The notes: a model not told the origin generated them from the letters alone. A DNA stretch of 47,621 nt from Nitrospirae bacterium JdFR-81 (GCA_002011735.1 MTOQ01000039.1:1-47621), one strand, 5' to 3'. Numbered from the stretch's first letter, positions 9,206 to 24,274 are shown. Program-made: numbers and translations.

Positions 9206-10063
9206 ATGCTTGCAAAACGTATCATCCCATGTCTTGATGTTAAGGATGGAAGGGTTGTGAAGGGGGTCAACTTTCAGAACCTCAGGGACGCGGGTGACCC
9301 TGTGGAGAATGCCAAATACTATGACGAAGAAGGAGCCGATGAACTCGTCTTCCTTGACATAACCGCCTCACATGAAAAGAGAAAAATCATTCTGGACGTT
9401 GTCGAGAGGACCGCAAATGATGTCTTCATGCCCCTTACGGTTGGGGGTGGGATAAAAATACTTGATGATATAAGGGATCTCTTGAATGCAGGATGTGATA
9501 AGGTCTCTATAAATACCACAGCTGTCAGGGATCCATATTTTATAAGGAACGCCTCGGAGAGATTCGGCAGTCAGTGTATCGTTATTGCTATCGATGCTAA
9601 GAGGATAGTAAATGGCCTTTTATCAGACGTGAGAGAAGAACCCTGGTTTGATGATCCATATCTTGGTGATGTACGCGTGGATGAGAAAAGCCTATGGGCC
9701 ATATCCACACACGGTGGGAGGACGATGAGGCTTATCGATGCTGTAAAGTGGGCAAGGAAGATGGAAGAGCTTGGCGCAGGAGAGATCCTCCTTACAAGTA
9801 TGGACAGAGATGGGACAAAGGATGGATATGATATAGAGCTTACCAGGACTATCGCAGAGGCAGTCTCAATACCAGTTATAGCCTCTGGTGGAGTGGGTAC
9901 ACTTGAACACCTCAGGGAAGGGCTTGTGGAAGGCAAGGCAGACGCTGCCCTTGCAGCCTCGATATTCCATTACAGGGAGTACTCTATCAGAGAGGCAAAG
10001 GAGTATCTCAGGACGAAAGGGGTTCCTGTAAGGCTTTACGGCTATATGAATACAGCCAAATAA
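9206..10063 (+). CDS. hisF: Imidazole glycerol phosphate synthase cyclase subunit
   Basis: '[55 protein letters not shown]'. Confidence 0.98.
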   Translation: MLAKRIIPCLDVKDGRVVKGVNFQNLRDAGDPVENAKYYDEEGADELVFLDITASHEKRKIILDVVERTANDVFMPLTVGGGIKILDDIRDLLNAGCDKVSINTTAVRDPYFIRNASERFGSQCIVIAIDAKRIVNGLLSDVREEPWFDDPYLGDVRVDEKSLWAISTHGGRTMRLIDAVKWARKMEELGAGEILLTSMDRDGTKDGYDIELTRTIAEAVSIPVIASGGVGTLEHLREGLVEGKADAALAASIFHYREYSIREAKEYLRTKGVPVRLYGYMNTAK

Positions 10064-10126
10064 GTGGCATCTCTTATTACTGCTTATAACAGGAAGAAGT
10101 TTTCTTAATGAAAAGGCATCAGCAGT

Positions 10127-11185
10127 TTATACGGCCATTGCCTCGGGGTGTTTTTTCTCTATCCTGTAACGTTCGATTACTGGATCACTTGCTGGGTGGG
10201 CTTTCATTGTAAAGCGCTTGTCTCCCACAAAGACTGTCACGTCCACAGATGGCAGGTATCGGGCATCAGAGTATCTGGCACATAATGAAGCGGCAAGGTT
10301 TATCGTCTCATGTGTCACCTTTCCCCTGATAAGAGTTATCGGACTGCCAAAACCCTCGACCTTAAGCCTTATGTCATTCCTGTCTGCGAGTGACAGTATC
10401 TGCAGGTTTTCCTCTCTGTTTCTGCCCACGATGATCTTACACTCATGAGATGGCCTGAAGTGTCTTCCAAGTCTCAGCAGTTCAATATCATTAAAACCGG
10501 GATCTGGATTGTGGGTTAGGAGATCCTTCAGTCTATAGGAGTAGTTTGGATCTGTGAGCAGACATCCACCTGCAGGTGAGGCATAATCTGTTAGGCCAAA
10601 CTCCCTTGCAAGGGCCATCTGTGGTTTTCTTGATCTGCCCCTGAAGTCATAGAGCAGGTCACGATTGACGATCCCCTTCTCCTCAGGTATGGTCTTCTTC
10701 AGTAGCTTGGCACTCAAGGGCCTTAGCACATAGCCCTCAACACCTGCCTCTCTGTCTATCACAGGGAAGGTATCCCTCCTCTGGCTCATCGGCCTCTGGC
10801 CGAGGACCTCACCTGTTATGAGGAAGTCTGCGCCTATCATATCCATCATCTCCTTTGCCTCTTTTAACATGAGGATCCTGCAGTCAATACAGGGGTTCAT
10901 ATTCTTGCCATGGCCGAATTTTGGGTTTTTTACTATCTCGAGGAATTTATCGGACAGGTGGCATAGTTTTACCTTGAATCCGAACTTCTCCGCCGTGGGG
11001 AAGGGATTGGCTGAACAGGATGACCTGTCCCCGATATTGCATCCGAAATGGTTCAGGAAGGTTACGGCGGTCACCTCTATCCCCTGCCTCATCACGATCA
11101 GGATGGCAAGCGAACTATCAAGACCACCTGAAAACAGGGCAACGGCCTTTCGCCTCAAAGAGCCTTCTCCTGCCATAGAACCCAT
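10127..11185 (-). CDS. ThiI/MnmA-like tRNA thiolation ATP-pyrophosphatase family protein
   Basis: PP-loop 'KAVALFSGGLDSSLAILIV', 'NPCIDCRILMLKEAKEMMDMIGADFLITGEVLGQRPMSQ', 'SPAGGCLLTDPNYSYRLKDLL'. Confidence 0.8.
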   Translation of the reverse strand: MGSMAGEGSLRRKAVALFSGGLDSSLAILIVMRQGIEVTAVTFLNHFGCNIGDRSSCSANPFPTAEKFGFKVKLCHLSDKFLEIVKNPKFGHGKNMNPCIDCRILMLKEAKEMMDMIGADFLITGEVLGQRPMSQRRDTFPVIDREAGVEGYVLRPLSAKLLKKTIPEEKGIVNRDLLYDFRGRSRKPQMALAREFGLTDYASPAGGCLLTDPNYSYRLKDLLTHNPDPGFNDIELLRLGRHFRPSHECKIIVGRNREENLQILSLADRNDIRLKVEGFGSPITLIRGKVTHETINLAASLCARYSDARYLPSVDVTVFVGDKRFTMKAHPASDPVIERYRIEKKHPEAMAV

Positions 11186-11275
11186 CCCTCCTTAATAGGT
11201 ATATGTAGTGTATAACAATTTATTTTACCAGAAATTTCCCCTTGAAGTAAAAATCTAACTGTTGTAGAGTAGTAT

Positions 11276-15317
<4,042 letters not shown>

Positions 15318-15318
15318 T

Positions 15319-15693
15319 ATGTATGAGCTTTCTGTAGAGGCACAGTTTTCTGCTGCTCATCAATTAAGGGGCTATAAAGGGAAGTGCGAGAAGCTCCACG
15401 GACATAACTGGAGGGTTCAGGTGACGGTCTCTTCAGACAGGCTCAATGAGATAGATATAGTTATGGATTTCCATGACTTAAAGAGGATCGTTAATGAGGT
15501 TATATCAAGCCTTGACCATTCCTTCTTGAATGATGTGTTCCCCTTTACAGAGATCAACCCGTCATCAGAGAATATCGCAAAGTGGATTTATGATTCTGTA
15601 AAGAAGAGGTTAAGGAAGGGCTACAGGAATGTGAATCTTACCTCTGTTACGGTATGGGAGTCAGAGTCAGCATCAGCAACCTATTATGAATAA
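15319..15693 (+). CDS. queD: 6-carboxy-5,6,7,8-tetrahydropterin synthase (QueD family)
   Basis: 'YELSVEAQFSAAHQLRGYKGKCEKLHGHNWRVQVTV', 'LDHSFLND', 'SVTVWESESASATYYE'. Confidence 0.92.
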   Translation: MYELSVEAQFSAAHQLRGYKGKCEKLHGHNWRVQVTVSSDRLNEIDIVMDFHDLKRIVNEVISSLDHSFLNDVFPFTEINPSSENIAKWIYDSVKKRLRKGYRNVNLTSVTVWESESASATYYE

Positions 15694-15699
15694 AAAGTG

Positions 15700-16140
15700 C
15701 TACGGACAGCTCTCGGTATAACTCTGTCTGTTGTTACAGTCTATCCTGAAGACATCACACTTCACGCTGGTGTTTGAGTTCCCGAAGGCAGAGACCCTGA
15801 AGCAGGGGATTTGTGTATTACCATTAACATCTATATTTGCCTGTATACAGTAAGAATAATTCAATGTTTCAGGATCACCCGGCCTGAAGTCGGGGAGAGC
15901 CTCTTGTATCTCGGCGATGTTGTCTATATCATGACCACACGTTCCAAGGGAGATGTACTCTCCGTTATCGTCAAAGTATTTATTCTCAAGTAGATAGAGG
16001 GCCTCTATGTTTGTGGTTGCCTCCATGCGTGCTCCTCTTTTAATTGTGCCAATGTAGGTGACTGCTGCAACACCTGCAAGGATACCGATGATGGCCAAAG
16101 TGATGAGGAGCTCTACCAGTGTGAAGCCTTTCCGATCCAT
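15700..16140 (-). CDS. Type IV pilin / type II secretion pseudopilin-like protein
   Basis: Prepilin motif 'MDRKG|FTLVELLITLAIIGILAGVAAVTYIG'. Confidence 0.85.
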   Translation of the reverse strand: MDRKGFTLVELLITLAIIGILAGVAAVTYIGTIKRGARMEATTNIEALYLLENKYFDDNGEYISLGTCGHDIDNIAEIQEALPDFRPGDPETLNYSYCIQANIDVNGNTQIPCFRVSAFGNSNTSVKCDVFRIDCNNRQSYTESCP

Positions 16141-16309
16141 GACGCCATTATATCAAATCAATACCATTTTGGCAATGATCGTTATCACCTCTTACACTGC
16201 CACGGTGGTGTGTAATATGATTCATACAAATTATGTAATCACTTACACAGGGTGGACTGTCCTGTGATATAATTCACTGGAAAATAAGGATTTCCTGGAA
16301 GATTTGTGC

Positions 16310-16325
16310 TGGCATTTTTCTTGCA
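16310..16325 (+). promoter_or_regulatory. Candidate sigma54 (-24/-12) promoter for minor pilin operon
   Basis: TGGCATTTTTCTTGCA; GG-N10-GC spacing and TTGCA -12 element. Confidence 0.7.
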
Positions 16326-16347
16326 TAACACGAAAATGGTGAGGAAG

Positions 16348-16755
16348 ATGTGCAGGCAGAGAGAAGATGGGTTGACACTGGTTGAGCTCCTGGTGGCCAT
16401 GACCCTTCTGATGTTTGTCATGCTTGCCACCATTCCATTTATAGTTACAACCATGTCGGTCAATCGTTCTGCATATCTCAAATCAAGGGCACAGATGTTC
16501 TCTGCAGACAGATTGAGTCAGCTGCAGTTTCTCCCTGAGAATGTCATCCCGCCTGAGTGTGACAGTGCAAATGAGAGTTATTGTGTGGACGAGATACAAA
16601 CCCTAAAGGGTGTGACAATGACAAGGTATTACAAATTTGTGCCTATCAATACAAACGGAGGAAAGCCTTCTTCATATATTATCATTATGTATACCTATAA
16701 TGAAGAAGGGCAGGTCCCTGGCCGTTTCTATATAGCACCATGGATAAGAAAATGA
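16348..16755 (+). CDS. Minor prepilin, PilV-like
   Basis: 'MCRQREDG|LTLVELLVAMTLLMFVMLATIPFIVTT'; ORF-track GTG start at 16306 lies upstream of/inside the sigma54 promoter. Confidence 0.8.
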   Translation: MCRQREDGLTLVELLVAMTLLMFVMLATIPFIVTTMSVNRSAYLKSRAQMFSADRLSQLQFLPENVIPPECDSANESYCVDEIQTLKGVTMTRYYKFVPINTNGGKPSSYIIIMYTYNEEGQVPGRFYIAPWIRK

Positions 16756-17807
16756 GGACGAAGGAAGGATTTACATTAACAGAACTGCTTGTGACAATGG
16801 CGGTATTCGGAATACTCATTGCCCTTATATACCCGACCTTCAGCTTTATAGACCAGCAATCAACAAGTATAACAAATCAACAATCCCTCCAGGAGAGGGC
16901 GCAGAGGATACTTAACTACATCCTGAGTGATCTTGCCACAGCAGGTTTCATCGTTGGCTCAACACAGGATGTCCCGTTCTGTTCTCAGACAGGTGTAAAG
17001 GTGATCCAGCATGAGGATGGTGAGCCATACGATACGCTTACATTTATTACCTCAAAGCCAGTGGAGATAAAGATCAACGAGAATTGCATAAACCCGAATT
17101 CTTCTAATCCATACTGTGATAATAACGATTATTATCTCCATATATGCAGTAGTGTTACTGGCGATCCTATCGTGAACGAGGGTTCTACACAATTTATTGT
17201 AGACGCCCCCTTTTCATGTGTAAAGGGCATTTCAGCTGCGTCAACCATTACCAGTAATGGTCGTGCCCTCATTGCATTTGAGAAGGCAACCCAGATAAAC
17301 CATACATATACCATATCTGAATTTTCATCACATACGATATCGCTATACTCCCCGCTTAACCTCAATATCCGTGAAGGGAGCATTGTGTATACAGTGAGGC
17401 AATACAGATACACGGTGGACGACCCTCAGGATCCTAACGCCACCTCTCCAAGGACTCTTAAAAGGATTGGATGGACACATGACTGTAAGATAGACCCTGT
17501 AAATATAGACGAGGCCTTTGGCGAGAATAATAACAATGGAGGTGTCGATGCCCTCCAGTTCCAGTATATCTATAATAATCCTTTTACCGGATCGCTCGAT
17601 ACAGATGATACACCTCCACAGGAGATAAAGGATCTGAGAGCAATAAAGGTGATCATACTCGTAAGGGCAGACAAGGTCGAAAGGGACTACACGGATAATA
17701 ATCAGTATGATCTTGAAGGCACAATAAATCCTCCTCTTGAATTTAATGACCATTACAGGCGCATCGAGCTATCAAAGACAGTGGAGGTGAAGAGTGTTGC
17801 TTTTTAA
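16740..17807 (+). CDS. Minor prepilin, PilW-like
   Basis: 'TKEG|FTLTELLVTMAVFGILIALIYPTFSFIDQQSTSITNQQSLQERAQRILNYILSDLATAGF'. Confidence 0.85.
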   Translation: MDKKMRTKEGFTLTELLVTMAVFGILIALIYPTFSFIDQQSTSITNQQSLQERAQRILNYILSDLATAGFIVGSTQDVPFCSQTGVKVIQHEDGEPYDTLTFITSKPVEIKINENCINPNSSNPYCDNNDYYLHICSSVTGDPIVNEGSTQFIVDAPFSCVKGISAASTITSNGRALIAFEKATQINHTYTISEFSSHTISLYSPLNLNIREGSIVYTVRQYRYTVDDPQDPNATSPRTLKRIGWTHDCKIDPVNIDEAFGENNNNGGVDALQFQYIYNNPFTGSLDTDDTPPQEIKDLRAIKVIILVRADKVERDYTDNNQYDLEGTINPPLEFNDHYRRIELSKTVEVKSVAF

Positions 17808-18516
17808 TTGTATAAAATCGGATAAAGGGATCGCCCTTGTTGCGGTCCTTGGAATAAGCCTCATATTGATGGGTGCGGCAATGGCGCTTGGGCTCAGTGC
17901 TGGCTTCTTCGGAACCACCACAAAGATTACGCGCGAGATAGACCAGATGCGGTTCGTTGCTGATTTTGGCCTCGAAAACTATAGATATTATCTCTGGAAT
18001 CAGGGATGTCCTCCACCAGGATGGTGTTCCGCAGAGACAGACGAAAATGGCACAAAACAGGAGATACCCCAGGATCGATATGCATCGGTGATGTGGAACC
18101 TGAAGAATTCTAATCTATTTCCTGCACAGAATTTCAGTATAGACGATCACTTCTCATTCCAGCATCATATTGCTAAAAATTACATCAGTGCATATGGAGC
18201 ATATATCATTAAAGGTCATGTCCATTTTCGGAAGGATGGAAGCTGGGTGGACGACAGAAATTATGACTATACCGTATATGCAAAGAGAGGACCAAATCCG
18301 AAGATACTGTATGTGGTCTCGACATCGATGAAGAGAAGGAAGATAGGGGATGCCAGTTTACCTGTTGAGAGGTACCCTAAAAGGAGCTCTGTTGAGGTGG
18401 CCCTGCATTTCTCCCTGCCATGTCCTGAGGAATACAAACAATTTGGGCAGTGTCCTTCCAAGACGGGTGAGTCAGGAGAGATAGGGGTTCAAACACAACT
18501 ATTTGGAGGTTACTGA
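17794..18516 (+). CDS. PilX-like pilus assembly protein
   Basis: 'SDKGIALVAVLGISLILMGAAMALGLSAGFFGTTTKITREIDQM', located between pilW-like and pilY1-like genes. Confidence 0.72.
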   Translation: MLLFNCIKSDKGIALVAVLGISLILMGAAMALGLSAGFFGTTTKITREIDQMRFVADFGLENYRYYLWNQGCPPPGWCSAETDENGTKQEIPQDRYASVMWNLKNSNLFPAQNFSIDDHFSFQHHIAKNYISAYGAYIIKGHVHFRKDGSWVDDRNYDYTVYAKRGPNPKILYVVSTSMKRRKIGDASLPVERYPKRSSVEVALHFSLPCPEEYKQFGQCPSKTGESGEIGVQTQLFGGY

Positions 18517-21500
18517 TGTTAAGGAGATATAGACATATATTGATTTTATTAACAATACTCATTTCTCTCAATCCCTCAGCAGTGGGGGCACTTGAGAACC
18601 TCCACACCTTTGCCAGGGACTCCATCATACTGCCTGCTGATTCGTGCTGGCAGCCCAACAACGATCCTGCTATTGTGTCGAGCCCGCTGAACTCGGTCTG
18701 TGATACAGATGTGGACGACCGTTCGCTCTTCCAGCTTTATGGCCTCCTTTATGCACTGCTTGATGTAGGCGATGACCCACAGAACTGCCGTAACGATGAT
18801 GGCACGATTCCGCAACAGCCCGAGATATTCGGATACTGCAAGCAGATCCCTGTCTACTGGGTGATAGACAGGTCAAAGACTGACCCACAGCAGCCAGACC
18901 TTGTGATCCAGGGCAGTTCTGCACCGCTTGTGACGGTCTTCAATAGTGATGCCCTCACCTCTGTTGGTGATGCAAACAACCCCATTTATTATACAGGGGG
19001 TCCATTTATTATAGATGCAAACAAACTCACTGATGCAGAGATCCAGAAGATAAAGGATGCTGTGCTTACAAAATTTCCTGCTGTAAAGATGCATATAGCA
19101 CAGGTAGAATTCGCTGCGAATGTCGATAAGGTGCTTATAGGGAAGCCGCCAAAGGTCGCTGTCCTTAACGAGGGCGCGAGCGAGGTGCTTGAGGATTACA
19201 TAAGGGCATCAGGACTCTTCTCATGGCAGGGAAATGTCTTCCAGTATGTGAGCGCACTTGACGTCATAGACGGATGTCTCCAGGACCCTGTTTCAGCCAA
19301 TTGTAGTGTTACCTCAAGGCCGTTCCAGCTCATATGGGCGCCCCACTGGGAGATAGAGAAGAACTGGGGTGCTGGGTATACGCCCAGTCCTTCTGACCAG
19401 ACCACCGTGGTGAGCGAGATAAGAGACTTCCTTGAAAGGGGTAATGCGGGGTTCTTTGAGTGTGCATCCATCGAGAGCCTTGAGGGCTCATCAGACACAG
19501 GTCAGGATGTTGATTCGAGTGTGGCAGGCTATCTGATCGGCAGTGATAGGCAGTGGTACAGGATAGACAAGAATCAGGGTTGTTCAGACCAGGGCAACTG
19601 CCAGGCTGACTACCTCGTTTATGAGGAGCCACCATTCTGGCTCATGCAGTGTGGTGGATGGAGGTATGAGGCGACAGGTGGACATGTCCACAATATGAGG
19701 CCAAGGTTTGATACAAGTTATACATGGCTTACCACAAAGACCGAGGATGATCCAAGCACATCCTATGACGACAGGTATCTGGGACCAACGGGCGGTAGCT
19801 CAGGAAGATTATTGACAAGGTTTATACACGATAATCCTGCAAAACTCAATAACACATATGATCCTGGTGCCACGGATTATTATGTATATGATTATCTCGT
19901 GGGTGGTAGGATAAATGCAAGTCCGACACAGGGTTATGTGGTTTACTTCCCCGGCCATAAATATATTAAGTGTCAGAACGACACCATATATGAGGGTCTG
20001 CCTGCAAGGACGATAGATATCCATTTTGACAGTGATCCACCTGCTGACAGCACCATATGGGTGGAGGTTGTGCATCAATACTGCACACAGGGCGTTGACT
20101 GCCCTAAGGTGTCATTCGATATAGCCAGCCAGCACGGCACCATAATACAGGATAACTGGATCGAGCTCAGTTCTGAGCTTGCTGAGTATGATTCTTCAGA
20201 CCATGCGCTTGAGGGGGTGTATTTCGTTACCAAGTTCAGTGAGGATGTTGCGACAGACCTTTTGATAAATGACATCATTATCACATTTGATAACAACCTT
20301 GGCACAGTAAGCCTTACCAATGTTGTTGATGTTACGGAGAAGCTCAGCCTCTGTGCACCCTATTCATCAGCAAGCCCTGTAAGCTGCGCAAACCCATCCT
20401 ATCATCCCGAAGAGGCGATCTCGCTCCACTTCTCCGGTGATATAATGGCTGGCACCAATCCAGCTAATCCGGCAGATCCGATAAACATCGTTACGGTCCA
20501 GATAAATAACGGCCCCTCTGCACAATACAATCTGATTACAGGTGTGGGAACCGTGGGAGACGATGGAAATGTCAGGATCGATATGACATCTGCAGTCTAT
20601 GATCAGGCATCCTATGCCCTTAGAAACATAAAGCTTACGAATCTCCAGTGTCAGGAGTATGATATAAACGATATCTATGTCACATTTCCGGATAACGGAG
20701 ATACTATAAATCTTGACCTTATATATAATGATACAGTAAGTGAGGGGATATGCGACCCTGGTGTTCCATCTGTTGCAAGCTGTTCGTCCGAGTCAGGCCC
20801 GCCACCTGCACCATCAGAGGTATCTATCAATGCGAAGCTGGAATTTAAGAGTGAATACAGAAATAACGATGCTGATATCAGACTTGAAATTACCTATGAT
20901 TGCGGTCAGGGTTGTTCAGGTACTCTCTCCGCGACATATGATGTGAGCGAAAATTCTGGCACGACTTCAGAAGATACAAACTTCCGTATCGATATGTCCT
21001 CTGCAAACTGGGATCGTGATCATAAGAAATTACAGAATATAGTCCTTACCAATAAGGATGGATCAAAACAGCTTATAATCACCCATGTAAAGGTATGGTT
21101 TGAAAGGAGAAGGAAACTTAAGAAACTAAAGGATACCACAAATAATCGTGATATAGCCTCGTGGGGTGGGGGTACAGATCATAGTCCTGCGGACAAGGAT
21201 ACTCATTATATAATCGAGGAGGAACAGCAACAGGGGGGTGGAGGTCAGCAGACTCTCACCGTGTATGAGACACTTAAACCAGGCATATGCGACTATCATA
21301 TGAGTCCCTATCTTTCAACCTGTGATATTGACTGGAACTCCTCTAACACCTGCGGTATCAAGTATGTCCTTAACACACTCCTTGCCCTGAAGTTCCAGAT
21401 TACGTCCTCTGAGTTTACAAAGACACAGCCAATTGTCAAGAAACTCAGCGAGACCGATTACACCTATCTCTACAAGGCAAGTTATGACTATCCGATTTAC

Positions 21501-23540
21501 AGGGGACATCTTAAGAAGATAAGGATGCCCGAGGCAGAGGGTGAACTTCCTGAGGAGGTGTGGGATGCCCAGGATGTGATACCACCTGCAGGCACCACAG
21601 GAAATCCCACAATCCCTTCAAAGAATAATTCAACCCGTTATATCTTTACCTATTTTGATACCAACGGAGATGATATACCCGACAAGGTTGATTTTGATAC
21701 TGACAACACAAGCCTGCTTATGGGACCACTCGGTGCATCTGATGAGACCTCTGCACAGGTGATAATAAACAGCGTGAGGGGCAGGAAGGATGCGGCAGTG
21801 GCTGATCCTCCAGGTCCATTTGGCACGGGAGAGGCAACACACAGGCTCTGGGCTATAGAGCATTCAACACCTGTGCTTATGACAGACTCAAGACTTGTAG
21901 ACCCTGTGGACGAAGGTTCTGTGGCGACAGGTGGTTACAGGGATATAGTGGTCTTTGTTGGTGCTGATGATGGGATGCTCCATGCCTTCCATGCTGGTTC
22001 GTATGATACAAATTCAGGTGAGTATGATGTGGGGACGGGCAAGGAGATATGGGCATACATACCTTCAAACCTCCTTGGCTCTCTTGGTGAGCAACCGTTC
22101 AATGTGAAGTATAATCCTGACAATCCCACAGACTACTCGATATTTGAGCCAAAGGTGAGTGTTGACGGTTCACCTGCCATTGGGGACTTCCTTGTAAATA
22201 TAGGGACAGAGGCCTCACCTGCCTATGAGTGGCACACACTGCTTATTGGCACAGCAGAAATAAGGAACACTGCAAATGAAGACCATAGCAAGGGTATTCT
22301 CTTTACAATGGATGTTTCAAACCCCTATGCTCCAGAATTGCTGTGGGAGAACAAGTATTATGATACAGATTCTTCAAAGAAGTGTCTTGGGGACGAGAAG
22401 AACTGTAACATGGGACATTCAAAGGGCGCTGCTATAGGGAGCGTCTTCTTTGGTGGTGAACTCAAGAGTGTCGCGTTTGTGACAGCCATATGGGCGAACA
22501 AACAGAAGGCGACTATTAACCTCAGCAATGAGGAATACAACCATGACTATTGCTATGTGGATGCAGAGACAGAGGGCACATGCTCTGATCCACAATATAC
22601 AAACAGGACTGACTGTCTGGCAAACGGGGGCACATGGACACCTGATACCCCTCCTGCTGATTGTGTCTTTGGTATCGGTGTATATGCTATAGACCTTATG
22701 ACCGGTCAGGTGATATGGGATACCAAACTTCCTTATACAGGAGATGCGATAAATATAGCAGAGACAGCCGCAATCCCTGCACTTATGGATATTGATGATA
22801 ACGGCACAGCGGATTATGTTGTATTCGGAGATGTCCAGGGGAGGCTGTGGGCATTGAATACAGTTAATGGAAAGAGCATAAGAGGTGAGGACGAGACCAC
22901 CCATAACCCACTGCCTGTATTTGAGGTTCCGTCAGGCTATAGTTGTGATCAAGATACGAGCAGATGCCAGATCACTGACTGGACACCTGCTGGGCCTATG
23001 GAGCCCATAGGTGCGGCTGTGAGTGTGAAGGGGAATACAGTCGTATTCGGGACAGGAGGTTCTGACTCTGACTTTGCACCCAATGATAAGAGGTACCACA
23101 TCTTCGTGCTCAGGATACTCACATCACCTTATAATGGTAAATACTATAAGGTGATGTATGTATATCAGACCGAAGTGGGTGAAAAGATATGGGCAAAGCC
23201 ACTCATAACCGCTGATATGAATGTCTTCGTTGCATCAGCAAGGAACTACTATACAAGGGAGGAGAATCCTGATGTCTCACAGCTTCAGAGTGAAGGGAGA
23301 ATTGGTGTCATTGAGCTCAGTACAGGTAATATTACCATTATTAAGGGCCAAAGTGATGAGGAGTGGCTTGAGGGTGGTGTAGTTGGTGGCTTTGATGCAG
23401 AGGCGAAACACGCGTATGTTGTTACCCTTAAATCACCATCGGCCAACACAGAGGGGATATACCAGATAGGTGGAGAGGAGTTTACGCTCACGCTATCCAC
23501 AGATAATCCCTACAATATCCTCTGGTGGAGAAAGCTCTGA
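18516..23540 (+). CDS. PilY1-like type IV pilus tip/biogenesis protein (1674 aa)
   Basis: C-terminal PilY1 beta-propeller 'YRDIVVFVGADDGMLHAFHAG', 'GKEIWAYIPSNLLGSLG', Ca-binding-like loop 'MDIDDNGTADYVVFGDVQGRLWALN'. Confidence 0.92.
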   Translation: MLRRYRHILILLTILISLNPSAVGALENLHTFARDSIILPADSCWQPNNDPAIVSSPLNSVCDTDVDDRSLFQLYGLLYALLDVGDDPQNCRNDDGTIPQQPEIFGYCKQIPVYWVIDRSKTDPQQPDLVIQGSSAPLVTVFNSDALTSVGDANNPIYYTGGPFIIDANKLTDAEIQKIKDAVLTKFPAVKMHIAQVEFAANVDKVLIGKPPKVAVLNEGASEVLEDYIRASGLFSWQGNVFQYVSALDVIDGCLQDPVSANCSVTSRPFQLIWAPHWEIEKNWGAGYTPSPSDQTTVVSEIRDFLERGNAGFFECASIESLEGSSDTGQDVDSSVAGYLIGSDRQWYRIDKNQGCSDQGNCQADYLVYEEPPFWLMQCGGWRYEATGGHVHNMRPRFDTSYTWLTTKTEDDPSTSYDDRYLGPTGGSSGRLLTRFIHDNPAKLNNTYDPGATDYYVYDYLVGGRINASPTQGYVVYFPGHKYIKCQNDTIYEGLPARTIDIHFDSDPPADSTIWVEVVHQYCTQGVDCPKVSFDIASQHGTIIQDNWIELSSELAEYDSSDHALEGVYFVTKFSEDVATDLLINDIIITFDNNLGTVSLTNVVDVTEKLSLCAPYSSASPVSCANPSYHPEEAISLHFSGDIMAGTNPANPADPINIVTVQINNGPSAQYNLITGVGTVGDDGNVRIDMTSAVYDQASYALRNIKLTNLQCQEYDINDIYVTFPDNGDTINLDLIYNDTVSEGICDPGVPSVASCSSESGPPPAPSEVSINAKLEFKSEYRNNDADIRLEITYDCGQGCSGTLSATYDVSENSGTTSEDTNFRIDMSSANWDRDHKKLQNIVLTNKDGSKQLIITHVKVWFERRRKLKKLKDTTNNRDIASWGGGTDHSPADKDTHYIIEEEQQQGGGGQQTLTVYETLKPGICDYHMSPYLSTCDIDWNSSNTCGIKYVLNTLLALKFQITSSEFTKTQPIVKKLSETDYTYLYKASYDYPIYRGHLKKIRMPEAEGELPEEVWDAQDVIPPAGTTGNPTIPSKNNSTRYIFTYFDTNGDDIPDKVDFDTDNTSLLMGPLGASDETSAQVIINSVRGRKDAAVADPPGPFGTGEATHRLWAIEHSTPVLMTDSRLVDPVDEGSVATGGYRDIVVFVGADDGMLHAFHAGSYDTNSGEYDVGTGKEIWAYIPSNLLGSLGEQPFNVKYNPDNPTDYSIFEPKVSVDGSPAIGDFLVNIGTEASPAYEWHTLLIGTAEIRNTANEDHSKGILFTMDVSNPYAPELLWENKYYDTDSSKKCLGDEKNCNMGHSKGAAIGSVFFGGELKSVAFVTAIWANKQKATINLSNEEYNHDYCYVDAETEGTCSDPQYTNRTDCLANGGTWTPDTPPADCVFGIGVYAIDLMTGQVIWDTKLPYTGDAINIAETAAIPALMDIDDNGTADYVVFGDVQGRLWALNTVNGKSIRGEDETTHNPLPVFEVPSGYSCDQDTSRCQITDWTPAGPMEPIGAAVSVKGNTVVFGTGGSDSDFAPNDKRYHIFVLRILTSPYNGKYYKVMYVYQTEVGEKIWAKPLITADMNVFVASARNYYTREENPDVSQLQSEGRIGVIELSTGNITIIKGQSDEEWLEGGVVGGFDAEAKHAYVVTLKSPSANTEGIYQIGGEEFTLTLSTDNPYNILWWRKL

Positions 23541-24274
23541 TGAGGTGCAGAGGATTTACATTGACCGAGCTCCTTGTGGTGCTGGCAGTGGTGATCATCG
23601 TCGCCTTCCTTGCCTCCCCCCCTTTATTTACCTGGATGACGAGGCAGAGGGTTGAGCAGGTGGCCATACAATTCTTTTCTGACTTAAAGTATGCACGAAG
23701 GACAGCGGAGGTGCAGGGGGCGGTTGGTATAAAACCCCAGAACACAAACCCGACAGAGGTCAATACCCCTCTGCGGAGGATATATGTTGCACTCAATGTT
23801 GATAACAATGAATACAGGATATACAGGTGGCAGGATGAAAACATGAATGGTGTTCCTGAGGCAGATGAGTTCTCCCCTGACTTTAATAATCCAGGAGATG
23901 ATGGGGTATTAAGGGAAGGAGAGCTGGCAGGCGTAGAATTTTCAAGGCCGGGCGACATTGATAAGACTCCCTGTACAAATGGTGATTCAAGCTCACAAAG
24001 CCCTATAGTAAATGTGTCTTCCTGTCCCACAGTGGATGGTGTCTTTAATGAAGGTGAATACTGTATAAGATTCAACTCACAGGGTTTCTATGAAGGCCTG
24101 GATAATGCTAAAATATTTCTTTATAGAAAGGCATCCCGTCTGGGGCAGGAGATGTATGAGGCCTACGGGATAGCCCTCAATCTCACAGGGGCCATGCAGA
24201 TGTGCAGGTGGGACTGTCATGAGTGGAATGATACAGGTCAGTGCCTTGATGGTGAGTGGATAAGAATAAGATGA
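23525..24274 (+). CDS. GspH/FimU-like prepilin
   Basis: 'MRCRG|FTLTELLVVLAVVIIVAFLASPPLFTWMTRQRVEQVAIQFFSDLKYARRTAEVQ'. Confidence 0.85.
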   Translation: MEKALMRCRGFTLTELLVVLAVVIIVAFLASPPLFTWMTRQRVEQVAIQFFSDLKYARRTAEVQGAVGIKPQNTNPTEVNTPLRRIYVALNVDNNEYRIYRWQDENMNGVPEADEFSPDFNNPGDDGVLREGELAGVEFSRPGDIDKTPCTNGDSSSQSPIVNVSSCPTVDGVFNEGEYCIRFNSQGFYEGLDNAKIFLYRKASRLGQEMYEAYGIALNLTGAMQMCRWDCHEWNDTGQCLDGEWIRIR

